Positions 1 to 6,931 are shown, counted from the first letter of the stretch. The stretch is 10,163 nt of DNA from an uncultured Chryseolinea sp. (GCA_946478915.1 CAMLER010000129.1:1-10163), one strand, 5' to 3'. Notes: generated from the sequence alone by a model not told the origin. Made by a program: numbers and translations.

Positions 1-1
1 T

Positions 2-391
2 TTCCAACAGGGAAATATTAACAATTTAATCAGTAACCAGCGCACCAATACGCGTATCGTGGGAAAAAAGGGAACAGAATACATTGCTGTTGAATTGGAT
101 GACGTCGCCTACTTTTTCACCGAGCATAAAATTGTTTTTGTCCGCGACCTATCGGGCAGACAATTGATCGTTAACAAAACACTCACGGAAATCGAAGAGA
201 CGGTAGATAACAAAAAGTTTTTTCGACTGAACAGAAAGTTTATCGTACAACACCGCGCCATTGAAAAATTTAAGCCCGACAATGGCCGGATCAGAATATT
301 TCTAAAACCACAAATGAAAGAGGACGTTCATGTAAGCAAAGAAACAGCGCCGGAGTTTCGGGCGTGGATCAATGGAGTCGGTAATTGGTAA
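2..391 (+). CDS. LytTR-family response regulator, C-terminal part (5' end outside the window)
   Basis: The frame is open from base 2, so this is the end of a longer protein; the GTG at 59 is an internal valine, not a start. The visible 129 residues are a nearly complete LytTR DNA-binding domain: a lysine-rich strand, then a hydrophobic strand (YIAVELDDVAYF), a second strand (KIVFVRD), and the family signature FFRLNRKFIVQ about halfway. The ending VSKETAPEFRAWI is typical of Bacteroidota LytTR response regulators. The missing N-terminus is therefore probably a receiver (REC) domain, with a histidine kinase partner nearby, but neither is seen. The product would act in the cytoplasm as a transcription factor binding direct repeats. 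The TAA stop lies inside the first word of the downstream repeat array. The gene converges on the SUI1 gene. The domain call is firm; the receiver domain is inference. Confidence 0.9.
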   Translation, partial: FQQGNINNLISNQRTNTRIVGKKGTEYIAVELDDVAYFFTEHKIVFVRDLSGRQLIVNKTLTEIEETVDNKKFFRLNRKFIVQHRAIEKFKPDNGRIRIFLKPQMKEDVHVSKETAPEFRAWINGVGNW

Positions 392-554
392 TTTGGTGAT
401 CAGGGGTGATCAGGTAATCAAGTAATCAGATGGCTTGGCTTAACGTGCATCACAACGTCTCAGCTATATCAAGTCATCATAAAAGTTCTGATGGCTCTTT
501 GCTCGAGCCGACCTATCACTTGATTACCTGATCACCTCCTGATCACCGATTACC
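387..554. repeat. Intergenic element A: octamer arrays in inverted orientation
   Basis: The whole gap between two convergent genes is one inverted-repeat structure. The left arm on the plus strand reads GGTAATTT, GGTGATCA, GG, GGTGATCA, GGTAATCA, AGTAATCA (387-428). The right arm on the minus strand reads GGTAATC, GGTGATCA, GGA, GGTGATCA, GGTAATCA, AGTGAT (554-515). The two arms are almost the same sequence, about 40 bp each, separated by roughly 85 bp. A transcript from either side could fold into a long hairpin, so a bidirectional 3'-end role is plausible. There is no T-tract typical of an intrinsic terminator. The interior, read on minus at 513-488, contains GGTCGGCTCGAGCAAAGA, which resembles the interior of element B. 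The left arm overlaps the LytTR stop codon; the right arm ends 3 nt from the SUI1 stop codon. Confidence 0.85.
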
Positions 555-557
555 TTA

Positions 558-899
558 CTAAATGCGTTTAGTCTTATAACCCTCTTTAATCAGAATTTGC
601 ACAATCTTATCGCGATGATCCCCCTGAATCAAAATTTCTCCATCTTTAACAGATCCTCCCACGCCACACTTGGACTTTAACATTTTACCCAACTTCTCCA
701 GATCTTCAGAAGAACCAACAAACCCGTTTACTAACGTTACCTGCTTACCAGCGCGCATGCTCTTATCAAGAGACACTTTTAAATTTTGTTGCTGTGGAGG
801 CAGCGTAGCCGCAGAAGCTGATTCCAAATAGTTGAATTCAAAATCCGAGTTGGTGGAGTACACAACTCCTTCTCTTTTTTTCCAATCGTTCTTCGCCAT
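558..899 (-). CDS. SUI1/YciH-family translation initiation factor homolog
   Basis: This 113-residue protein has a short variable N-terminus (about residues 1-40) and a SUI1 fold in the rest. Family landmarks are the basic loop [14 protein letters not shown], the stretch [29 protein letters not shown], and the ending [16 protein letters not shown]. These match bacterial YciH proteins, homologs of eukaryotic eIF1, which bind the small ribosomal subunit and are linked to start-site fidelity; the bacterial role is not fully settled. Length is normal for the family. The ATG at 899 lies 3 nt after the stop of the J-domain gene on the same strand, so the two are almost certainly co-transcribed and perhaps translationally coupled. 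No strong Shine-Dalgarno is seen, as is usual in Bacteroidota. The stop is TAG at 560-558, followed by repeat element A. Confidence 0.93.
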   Translation of the reverse strand: MAKNDWKKREGVVYSTNSDFEFNYLESASAATLPPQQQNLKVSLDKSMRAGKQVTLVNGFVGSSEDLEKLGKMLKSKCGVGGSVKDGEILIQGDHRDKIVQILIKEGYKTKRI

Positions 900-902
900 T
901 TC

Positions 903-1691
903 TTAGAGAATTAAGAGTAAAATACCAGTAAAGATCAATATTAAAACGCACGTTACGCCAAGATTGAAACCGATTTCTACATTTTTCCGGAAGATAAGTC
1001 CCAGCACTGAAAATATGAATAGCGCGATAGGCGCGAAAAGAAAGTTTCCATAAATCGATTTATTCAATCGTACAGCCAGTGTATCGGATTGCACCCGTCT
1101 GGCAACATTAAATAAAGGTGTAGTCAGTAATTCTATCCTCGTCCCTGTTGCAAAATGGTCAGAGAACTCATAGGGCACATCTATAACGTGTCCGCCATCG
1201 GTTCTGATGATCCACCATGTAGTAGCAAAGTTTCGCGTGTAGGTCCTCCGTAGGTTGGTTTCTACAATTTGCATCGCGTTATGGTGCATAGGCAACAGGT
1301 AGTCTACAACGATAAGCAATGAAACAAGAAAGCAAAGTTGCGTCATTCGTATGACAAATGGCATGTATTGACGCATCAAATCACTTAGCCTCTCTCTGTC
1401 ACCTTTATGGCGCGTCTGAGACCGGGCTCGTCTGTACGCCGGATCCCGATGTTGCGGGGGCGTCTCTTCTACCACTTCGGCAAATGGAGCATATCTGCGA
1501 AGATCATACAAACGCTTTTTCGCCGGATCTCCCAGCACGTCGTAGGCTTCATTGATGTTTTTAAAAATAGTTTCGGCCCCCGGATCACGGTTCTTATCAG
1601 GGTGATAAAGCACTGCCAGGCGACGGTATGCGCGTTTGATTTCGTCGTAGCTCGCAGAATAATTTACCCCTAGCACCTGGTAATAATCCAT
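903..1691 (-). CDS. Membrane-anchored J-domain (DnaJ-like) protein
   Basis: The first ~67 of 262 residues form a J domain: YYQVLGV at the start, the HPD tripeptide at residues 30-32 that stimulates Hsp70 ATPase, and the helix ending NEAYDVLGDPAKKRLYD. It lacks the Gly/Phe linker, zinc finger and C-terminal substrate domains of true DnaJ, so it is a J-domain-only cochaperone. A basic linker (about 80-108) leads to a membrane segment at about 111-134, a non-membrane stretch of about 80 residues, and two further membrane segments at about 217-235 and 243-262. The J domain should face the cytoplasm and recruit DnaK to the membrane; the client is unknown. It is the first gene of a two-gene unit with the SUI1 factor. 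The ATG at 1691 gives a complete J domain and is preferred. A terminator for the upstream gene ends only about 4 nt before this start. Confidence 0.9.
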   Translation of the reverse strand: MDYYQVLGVNYSASYDEIKRAYRRLAVLYHPDKNRDPGAETIFKNINEAYDVLGDPAKKRLYDLRRYAPFAEVVEETPPQHRDPAYRRARSQTRHKGDRERLSDLMRQYMPFVIRMTQLCFLVSLLIVVDYLLPMHHNAMQIVETNLRRTYTRNFATTWWIIRTDGGHVIDVPYEFSDHFATGTRIELLTTPLFNVARRVQSDTLAVRLNKSIYGNFLFAPIALFIFSVLGLIFRKNVEIGFNLGVTCVLILIFTGILLLIL

Positions 1692-1695
1692 TCTT

Positions 1696-1732
1696 GAAAA
1701 TAAAAATAAAAAGCCCAGCTTGTACTGGGCTT
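1696..1732 (-). terminator. Intrinsic terminator of the universal stress protein gene
   Basis: On the minus strand there is an 8-bp stem, AAGCCCAG paired with CTGGGCTT, around a 6-nt loop TACAAG. It is followed directly by TTTTTATTTTTATTTTC. It lies 26 nt downstream of the UspA-type stop codon, in the correct orientation for that gene. On the plus strand the hairpin has no T-tract, so it acts in one direction. The T-rich tail ends about 4 nt before the ATG of the J-domain gene. Confidence 0.88.
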
Positions 1733-1757
1733 CCTGTAATAATATCGATGTTTTGGT

Positions 1758-2615
1758 TCATCGCCTGCGTTGCGTTACAAATGTTAAAACAGGGCGCTTC
1801 GAATGGCTTACCACATCTTCAGCGATGCTTCCTGCCAATACATGAGCAAACCCGGTGCGCCCATGTGTAGCCATTGCAATCAGATCGGCGTTAATACTAT
1901 CGGCAAAATAAATTATACCCTCCTCCTCGCTAATGTCATTGAACACATTAATTGTGAAATTTTTTAACTGAAGCTTCTTTGCAAAATCCTTCATGTACTT
2001 TTTCACGATCACGTCGCGCTGAAAATTACCGGGTGTGTTGATGCGTACCAGGTGGATGGTCGAATCATAAAGCTTTTGCGTTGTGTTGACTATCCTGGAA
2101 AATATTTCTTCATCCTTGTCCATGGAAGTCGCATACACAATATCCTTGAATTCCTTGCTGGCCGGTTTCTCATGAACCGTCAGGACCGGACAATGCGACA
2201 TTCTAACAACCTTTTCTGTGTTGGATCCGATAATCATTTGTTCCAGATCTGATCTACCAGCTGTTCCCATTACCACCAGGTCAACTTTTCTTTCCGAGAT
2301 AATGGTATTCATCCCATGAAAAGCAGATCCGATCCGAAGTTCTTTCTTCACTTTTATCCCCTCAAATTTGGAATCCTCAACCAATTTATTCAGTTGCTTC
2401 TGACCCTTCTCAATAAGTTTCATTGTGAATAGCTTTTCCTCCCAGTCTCCTCCGGCTGCCACCTGACCTTCAACATTCAGGGAATTGCCAACGGCTTCTT
2501 CCACAATATGAAGAAAGGTGAGTTCCGCGTTCGCTTTGCGGGCAATATCGGCGGCAACATCTGCTGCAATCGTGGCAGGCTTAGAGAAATCGGTTGGTAC
2601 AAGAATCTTTTTCAT
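1758..2615 (-). CDS. Tandem-domain universal stress protein (UspA family)
   Basis: This 285-residue protein is two Usp domains in tandem. Domain 1 (about 1-148) begins KKILVPTDFS and has the full ATP-binding motif G117-x2-G120-x9-G130-S131. Domain 2 (about 157-282) has the same layout ending GSIAEDVV, but the first glycine is alanine (A249-x2-G252-x9-G262-S263), so it may bind nucleotide differently or weakly. Usp proteins of this type are cytoplasmic, usually dimeric, and induced by stress or starvation; the exact role here cannot be read from sequence. The double-domain length is common in Bacteroidota. The gene is alone in its transcript: it has an intrinsic terminator downstream and a candidate promoter upstream. 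It is divergent from the GNAT gene. The start at 2615 places the first beta strand at the N-terminus as expected. Confidence 0.94.
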   Translation of the reverse strand: MKKILVPTDFSKPATIAADVAADIARKANAELTFLHIVEEAVGNSLNVEGQVAAGGDWEEKLFTMKLIEKGQKQLNKLVEDSKFEGIKVKKELRIGSAFHGMNTIISERKVDLVVMGTAGRSDLEQMIIGSNTEKVVRMSHCPVLTVHEKPASKEFKDIVYATSMDKDEEIFSRIVNTTQKLYDSTIHLVRINTPGNFQRDVIVKKYMKDFAKKLQLKNFTINVFNDISEEEGIIYFADSINADLIAMATHGRTGFAHVLAGSIAEDVVSHSKRPVLTFVTQRRR

Positions 2616-2648
2616 CAGGTTAAAATTTTGTCGTAATTAAGTTCATGG

Positions 2649-2682
2649 CAAATAAAATTAAGACAAATCCCGAACAATCAAA
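2649..2682 (-). promoter_or_regulatory. Candidate promoter of the universal stress protein gene
   Basis: Read on minus, a TTTG (2682-2679) resembles the Bacteroidota -33 element. Downstream lie two overlapping near-matches to TAnnTTTG: TAATTTTA (2660-2653, spacer 18) and TTTATTTG (2656-2649, spacer 22). Each departs from consensus at one fixed position. Transcription would start about 25-30 nt before the ATG. Placement is reasonable but the match is imperfect. Confidence 0.3.
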
Positions 2683-2796
2683 CTGATAAATGTCAGTTCG
2701 AAAACGTGAAGACGACCAGATGCGTGTATTGTATTTGAAAAGCTTGCATTGCCGTCGGAAATTCTTGTTAATCAGACATACAAATCTGTTTTCCTT

Positions 2797-3618
2797 ATGA
2801 CGCAATCCATTGATAATAACCTCAACATTCAACCATTATCTTCAAAAGATGTTGAGTCCGCTGCCGCACTGCAACCCGACGGCTGGGGCGACATCCTGGC
2901 GCCTATACGCTTTTATACAACAACACCCTTTTGTCACCCGTTAAAGGCCACGATCCATGATCAGATCGTTGGAATAGGTACTGCTATCATTTATGGAAGT
3001 ACCGCATGGCTTGCGCATATTATCGTCGGTAAGGACCATCGTAATGCAGGCATAGGCACTGCGATTACAAAATCCCTAATTAACCTGATTCGCGCGACCG
3101 GCTGCGAGACAATGCTTCTGCTAGCGACAGCATTGGGTGAACCGGTATATAAAAAACTAGGATTCAACGTTGAAGCCAAATATGTATTTCTTGACCATGG
3201 AGATTTACCTGAGCCTTCAATGGATGAGAATATTATTGCATTCACTGAGCCCTACCGGCAGGTGTTGCTGGATTTAGACAAGAGAGTTTCGGGCGAGAAC
3301 CGGGAAAGACTATTTAACGATCACCTCAAGGACTGTAAATTGTTTCTACAAAAGGATGACCTAAAAGGATTCTACTTTCCCACGCTTGGAGATGGCCTCA
3401 TTATATCAAACAACCCTGCTGCGGGTTTCGAATTGATGAAGCATAAAGGGAAGCTGAATAAGAAGTTTTGTGTACCCCTGGACAATGTTGCCGGTATCAA
3501 TTTTCTCGAAAATCATGGTTATACGAAATTGAGAGAAGCCTCGCGCATGGTATGTGGCAAAAAAATCAAGTGGGACGGAAATCAGATCTATAGCCGCATT
3601 GGAGGAAATCTTGGGTAG
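2797..3618 (+). CDS. GNAT-family N-acetyltransferase with a second GNAT-like C-terminal domain
   Basis: Taken from the ATG at 2797 the protein has 273 residues; an upstream TTG (2749) in frame would add 16 residues with no family resemblance. Residues ~10-135 are a GNAT domain: opening strand IQPLSSKDV, motif A with the acetyl-CoA loop R82-N-A-G85-I-G87, and the late motif PVYKKLGF (117-124). Residues ~165-273 look like the second GNAT-like module (Acetyltransf_18 type, as in YitH-like proteins), with NFLENHGY (236-242) and the closing RMVCGKK...IYSRIGG. The N-terminal domain should transfer an acetyl group from CoA to an amine; the substrate is unknown. It is a cytoplasmic protein. It diverges from the Usp gene and lies 106 nt upstream of the cation efflux gene on the same strand, possibly co-transcribed. 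Confidence 0.85.
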   Translation: MTQSIDNNLNIQPLSSKDVESAAALQPDGWGDILAPIRFYTTTPFCHPLKATIHDQIVGIGTAIIYGSTAWLAHIIVGKDHRNAGIGTAITKSLINLIRATGCETMLLLATALGEPVYKKLGFNVEAKYVFLDHGDLPEPSMDENIIAFTEPYRQVLLDLDKRVSGENRERLFNDHLKDCKLFLQKDDLKGFYFPTLGDGLIISNNPAAGFELMKHKGKLNKKFCVPLDNVAGINFLENHGYTKLREASRMVCGKKIKWDGNQIYSRIGGNLG

Positions 3619-3724
3619 ACGCAATCGCGAAACTGTTTGCAGATGCTTGGTGAAGATATAACCCAGATGAAAACCTGTTGCACCTGTTTGGGATGTATTT
3701 TTACGGTGAGGTTTTTAATGCATT

Positions 3725-4660
3725 ATGGACTCGCACGGAACTGGTCATCATCATCACCATCATGCAGAGGCACTTGACATCTCGCAGGTAAGCAAATCGC
3801 TGGTCGCCGGGATCATTCTTAATATCGTTTTCGTTGTGGCGGAATTTGGGGCCGGATTTTTTTCCAACTCACTGTCACTAATCTCGGATGCGGGTCATAA
3901 CCTGAGCGATGTTGCTAGCCTGGCCCTGGCGCTTTTAGCATTCAGACTACTCAAAGTGAAGCCCACGCAGAAATTTACTTACGGCTATCGCAAAGCATCA
4001 ATTCTGATATCATTGCTTAATGCGGTTATCCTGCTCATCGCAGTTGGGAGCATTGGCTATGAATCGGTACATCGGTTCTTTTCACCCAAGCCAGTTGTTA
4101 CCAACGTTGTTATATATGTTGCATCTATCGGGATACTCATAAATTTTGCATCAGCACTCCTTTTCTTCAGAGATCGAAAGAAGGATTTGAATTTAAAAGG
4201 AGCCTATTTGCACCTGATGGTCGACGCATTGGTTTCAGTCGGGGTTGTTATCGCGGGAATAATAATGAGTTACACGGATTGGTTTTGGATCGATCCATTG
4301 ATCAGTTTGATTATCATGGTCATCATTCTTTCCAGCACATGGAATTTGCTTCGCGACAGCCTTAAGCTGTCAATGGACGCTGTTCCTTCCCATATTAAAA
4401 TAGATGAGATCAAGGATGTCGCACGTCGTCAGCCGGCGGTAAAAGATATTCATCACATTCACGTTTGGGCTATGAGCACGGCAGAAAACGCATTAACCGC
4501 ACATCTTGTGTTACCCGAAACCATAACCCACACTGAGGTGTCAAAGCTGAAACAGGAATTGAAACATGAGTTCGAGCATTTGGGAATTCAGCATGCTACC
4601 CTGGAGACAGAGATCGGCGATGACAGGGGTAGGGATTGTTTGGATGTCGGAGTTAAATAG
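3725..4660 (+). CDS. Cation diffusion facilitator (CDF), probable zinc exporter
   Basis: This 311-residue inner-membrane protein exports divalent metal in exchange for protons. A His-rich N-terminus (six histidines at 8-13) precedes six hydrophobic segments at roughly 24-45, 50-74, 91-113, 124-147, 162-183 and 187-207. The transport site residues are H58 and D62 (SDAGHNLSD) in helix 2 and H163 and D167 (HLMVD) in helix 5. This HD-HD arrangement is typical of zinc/cadmium CDF proteins such as ZitB and ZnT. The cytoplasmic C-terminal domain (about 210-300) carries HHIHVWAMSTAENALTAHLV, a conserved metal-sensing dimer region. Length is normal. The ATG at 3725 lies next to an out-of-frame ATG (3718). 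The 106-nt gap from the GNAT gene holds no terminator or recognisable promoter. Downstream is repeat element B. Confidence 0.93.
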   Translation: MDSHGTGHHHHHHAEALDISQVSKSLVAGIILNIVFVVAEFGAGFFSNSLSLISDAGHNLSDVASLALALLAFRLLKVKPTQKFTYGYRKASILISLLNAVILLIAVGSIGYESVHRFFSPKPVVTNVVIYVASIGILINFASALLFFRDRKKDLNLKGAYLHLMVDALVSVGVVIAGIIMSYTDWFWIDPLISLIIMVIILSSTWNLLRDSLKLSMDAVPSHIKIDEIKDVARRQPAVKDIHHIHVWAMSTAENALTAHLVLPETITHTEVSKLKQELKHEFEHLGIQHATLETEIGDDRGRDCLDVGVK

Positions 4661-4665
4661 AGGGG

Positions 4666-5056
4666 GGTAATCGGTCGGCTCGATCAAAGATCAGCAACAA
4701 ACAATCGAGCGTGTACGCACGGATAACGATTCACGGATAACGATTCACGGATAACGATTAGCGGATAACGGTAATCGGTCGGCTCGATCAACGTTCAGCA
4801 ACAAAGAATCGAGCGCACACCCACTTATAACGTGATGGTAATCGGTAAACGGGTACACGATAGCCATCGGGTGTTCGTTCGATCTTAGTGTCTGCTACAA
4901 TGATCGGGCGTATACGCACGGATAACGGTAATCGGTCGGCTCGACCGTGTTCGCATGTCTCAACTCCAGCCGACCCGATCACCAATGAACTCTAAAGGTG
5001 AGTTGGATAAAACACGCGCTGACAGTTGATAGAGAGCGAACCGATCACCGATCACC
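4666..5056. repeat. Intergenic element B: several partial copies of a repeat bounded by inverted heptamers
   Basis: This nearly 400-bp gap between convergent genes holds no gene. Four segments start with GGTAATCGGT on plus at 4666, 4770, 4837 and 4927; three continue as GGTCGGCTCGA. The first two are close copies: GGCTCGATCA, a CAGCAACAAA spacer, then ATCGAGCG, so GCTCGAT and ATCGAGC can pair as a small stem in each (4678-4684/4704-4710 and 4782-4788/4808-4814). The third is rearranged but ends with TACGCACGGATAACG, as at 4713-4727. The right end on the minus strand reads GGTGATC, GGTGATC, GGTTCGC (5056-5036), an inverted counterpart of GGTAATC, GGTCGGC at the left end. The left edge is 5 nt after the CDF stop; the right edge is about 28 nt from the DUF4421 stop. 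Confidence 0.8.
4720..4771 (+). repeat. Tandem 14-bp repeat (two heptamers) inside element B
   Basis: CGGATAACGATTCA occurs at 4720-4733 and 4734-4747 exactly, at 4748-4761 with the last two bases changed to AG, and partially at 4762-4771. Each 14-mer is itself two related heptamers, CGGATAA and CGATTCA, matching the 7-bp period seen in other gaps. It looks like a local expansion inside one copy of the larger repeat. Confidence 0.92.
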
Positions 5057-5084
5057 TTTAGAAATCCAATTAACTACATATTGA

Positions 5085-6110
5085 TTACATACTCTCAGGC
5101 GCCACTTCGTCAACAACCTTAAGGGCACGTTTGGATTTCTTGCTTGGTGTAAAGCGATAAACGTAGTTAACTCTGAAATTGCCGGTATTTAGGATGATCT
5201 GGCGTTCGATATCTCCGGTTGCCAGGCTCACGCTATTGGTGACATAAATTACGCTGATAGCCCACTTCTTGGAATTATATCCACCAAAAAATCTAAGAAA
5301 TGTGTTTGGACTAACGCCTCTTTGCCGCTGATCTCCCTCTGTTTCGAAAATTCTATTCACTCCGAAATCAAGACTGAGCGATGCGGATCCAGTTAGAAAG
5401 AAATGTTTCTTTATCACCCAGGTATATGCATAACCCGCGTTCGGCCCTAGCTCAAAAAAGCGCATCAGCTTGATATCGCGTTGTGCTTCCGAACTATTAA
5501 CGAAGGTAGGGACCAATGTGCTATCCGCTTTTATTCGCCCTCCATAGGCTTCCACCCCGAAAATAAAGGTGCCGGCTGATTTTTTTTGCCATTCATTCTG
5601 AAGAAAGGAAGCTCGGTAAGAAAATTTTTTATGATTGAGGATGTATTGAACGGAAGCTCCAATTTGATTGACGTGCAAATCTGGACGAAGGTAGTAGCTG
5701 TCGCCTTTAAAGTTCGTGCTATTACGTGTTAGAAAAAATCCTTCGTAGAACTGACCAAAGAAATCGATAATAAATTTTCTTCCGTAGGAGTGAAATTGAA
5801 GATCAAGATAATCTGTATCACCCTTGCCTTTTTCAGGGTTCAAAAAGTCAAATCCGTAAGCAAGGTTCAAAGTTGCCCATTTATAAGTTGCGCCGACACC
5901 CATATTTAGTGTTGTATTGGGCCTGAAAGTCATGCTATAATCTTTCGATCCGTCTCTCAGCTTAAGGGAGGTATACTTTTTTGAAAAATAAAATCTGCCG
6001 GTGATCAATTCATCATAAGAGACATAGTAGGAAGAATCATACTGGGCGGACGCCTGATGATTGCAAATGCACAGGCTCCAAAGGAGTACAATACATACGA
6101 CTACCTTCAT
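5085..6110 (-). CDS. DUF4421-family outer-membrane beta-barrel protein
   Basis: From the ATG at 6110 the protein has 341 residues and begins with a typical signal peptide: MKVVVCIVLLWSLCIC, then HQASA with probable cleavage before QYDSS. The frame extends 38 residues further upstream, but that adds an unlikely N-terminus and hides the signal peptide, so 6110 is preferred. The mature part begins YVSYDELITGRFYFSKKYTSL, a recognisable DUF4421 opening. It then shows many alternating hydrophobic/aromatic strands with turns rich in Gly, Asn and Asp (such as GVGATYKWATLNLAYGFDF and NFRVNYVYRF), as in outer-membrane barrels. The last barrel strand is followed by a basic stretch (KKSKRALK). Function of DUF4421 is not known to me. 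The gene is divergent from the SlyD-type gene and ends near element B. No convincing promoter was found in 6111-6240. Confidence 0.85.
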   Translation of the reverse strand: MKVVVCIVLLWSLCICNHQASAQYDSSYYVSYDELITGRFYFSKKYTSLKLRDGSKDYSMTFRPNTTLNMGVGATYKWATLNLAYGFDFLNPEKGKGDTDYLDLQFHSYGRKFIIDFFGQFYEGFFLTRNSTNFKGDSYYLRPDLHVNQIGASVQYILNHKKFSYRASFLQNEWQKKSAGTFIFGVEAYGGRIKADSTLVPTFVNSSEAQRDIKLMRFFELGPNAGYAYTWVIKKHFFLTGSASLSLDFGVNRIFETEGDQRQRGVSPNTFLRFFGGYNSKKWAISVIYVTNSVSLATGDIERQIILNTGNFRVNYVYRFTPSKKSKRALKVVDEVAPESM

Positions 6111-6276
6111 AACACGAAGCGCAGGTGAAAAAATTGTGCCACGAATGCCCAAAAATTGAAAGCAAAAAAAATGGATACGATCCAACATTAAAAGTACTAA
6201 AATATTCGTCAGTGCTCCTTTCATTTAGGTGTGGGACAGAAATGTTATTGCAGACGTAATTTTTCGCATACTTTAT

Positions 6277-6284
6277 TACCTTTG
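6277..6284 (+). promoter_or_regulatory. Candidate -7 element (TACCTTTG) for the SlyD-type gene
   Basis: TACCTTTG fits the Bacteroidota -7 consensus TAnnTTTG exactly and lies 79 nt upstream of the chosen ATG at 6364, giving a leader of roughly 70 nt. A good -33 TTTG at the usual distance is not visible; the nearest TTG is 26 bp upstream, which is too far. This site would fall inside the longer reading frame starting at 6229 and so supports the later start. Confidence 0.35.
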
Positions 6285-6363
6285 GTCCAACATTCACCTG
6301 CGCGGTGTTGTTTTGCTTAAATCAGGCGCTACACGCGTATTCTCGTATATTAAACCCACAACA

Positions 6364-6834
6364 ATGCAAATCAGCAAAAACAAAGTAGCCGGAATCCATT
6401 ACACTTTGCGTGACAACACAGGAACTGTCCTGGACACCAGTGACGGACGCGACCCCTTGTATTATCTACACGGAGCTGGAAACCTTATCGCTGGAATGGA
6501 AGAAGGCCTTGAAGGAAAAACCGAGGGCGACAAATTCGAATTGAAGATTTCTCCGGATAAAGGATATGGGGAAAAGGATCCCACGATGACTCAAAAAGTA
6601 CCCCGTTCTGCATTCGGCGACCAGGAGGTAAAGAAGGGTATGAAGTTTTCAACCGATCGCGGCGCTGTGGTTACCGTCACGGATATTGGACTTGATTCAG
6701 TCACTGTAGATGCCAATCATCCGCTCGCAGGAGTAGAACTAAATTTCGATGTTGAAGTGATGGAGGTTCGAAACGCTACGGCCGAGGAAATTCAGCACGG
6801 GCATGTTCACGGGCCCGGTGGACACCATCATTAA
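6364..6834 (+). CDS. slyD: SlyD-type FKBP peptidyl-prolyl cis-trans isomerase with His-rich tail
   Basis: From the ATG at 6364 the protein has 156 residues, normal for SlyD. The frame extends 45 codons upstream, but that part has no FKBP resemblance. The FKBP part shows YTLRDNTGTVLDTSDG, YLHGAGNLIAGMEEGLEGKTEGDKF (34-58) and closing strands LNFDVEVMEVR (126-136). Between them sits the insert-in-flap chaperone domain (about 70-122), with the SlyD marks QKVPRSAFG and NHPLAG. The C-terminus HGHVHGPGGHHH is a metal-binding tail like that of E. coli SlyD, which binds nickel and zinc. Role: cytoplasmic prolyl isomerase and folding helper, perhaps metal-linked. It has a candidate -7 element at 6277-6284. 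Its stop TAA supplies the first base of the downstream heptamer array. Confidence 0.94.
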   Translation: MQISKNKVAGIHYTLRDNTGTVLDTSDGRDPLYYLHGAGNLIAGMEEGLEGKTEGDKFELKISPDKGYGEKDPTMTQKVPRSAFGDQEVKKGMKFSTDRGAVVTVTDIGLDSVTVDANHPLAGVELNFDVEVMEVRNATAEEIQHGHVHGPGGHHH

Positions 6835-6868
6835 GCTGTCAGCTTTCAGCTATCAGCAGACAGCTGGT
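6834..6868 (+). repeat. Element C, left heptamer array (AGCTnnC)
   Basis: Five back-to-back heptamers start on the last base of the upstream stop codon: AGCTGTC, AGCTTTC, AGCTATC, AGCAGAC, AGCTGGT. The period is exactly 7 bp. The same words recur on plus at 6952-6991 (AGCTGGC, AGCTATC, AGCAGAC) and, inverted, next to the stop of the PorP-family gene. A small perfect hairpin, GCAGACA/TGTCTGC with a 5-nt loop, lies at 6984-7002; no T-tract follows it. Confidence 0.88.
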
Positions 6869-6873
6869 GCAGT

Positions 6874-6913
6874 GGAAGATTGGAAGATTGAAAAATTAGA
6901 AGATTAGAAAATT
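6874..6913 (+). repeat. Element C, octamer array (GGAAGATT type)
   Basis: Five consecutive octamers: GGAAGATT, GGAAGATT, GAAAAATT, AGAAGATT, AGAAAATT. The period is exactly 8 bp and the word differs from the AGCTnnC heptamers on either side. It is followed by CATCTTCT, complementary to part of the repeat, so a local hairpin is possible. Confidence 0.9.
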
Positions 6914-6931
6914 CATCTTCTGCAGGTGAAC

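Noticed and set aside
59..391. GTG start at 59 for a stand-alone LytTR protein
   Set aside because: The frame is open to the left edge, and the residues before it are plausible protein of the same gene; a partial response regulator is the simpler reading.
2749..2796. TTG start of the GNAT gene giving 16 more residues
   Set aside because: The added residues show no family resemblance, and the ATG at 2797 places the first GNAT strand near the N-terminus.
3746..3763. Six-histidine stretch of the CDF protein as a cloning tag
   Set aside because: His-rich N-termini are common in zinc CDF proteins, and no vector sequence or linker is seen around it.
4666..4940. CRISPR array
   Set aside because: Repeats are short, degenerate, unequal in spacing and partly self-complementary; there are no unique equal-length spacers and no cas gene.
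4788..4985. 65-residue reading frame on minus within element B
   Set aside because: It is made wholly of repeat copies, with no domain or start signal.
6111..6224. 38-residue N-terminal extension of the DUF4421 protein
   Set aside because: It would bury a clear signal peptide that starts at the ATG at 6110.
6229..6363. N-terminal extension of the SlyD-type protein
   Set aside because: It does not resemble FKBP proteins, would make the protein unusually long, and contains an exact -7 promoter match.
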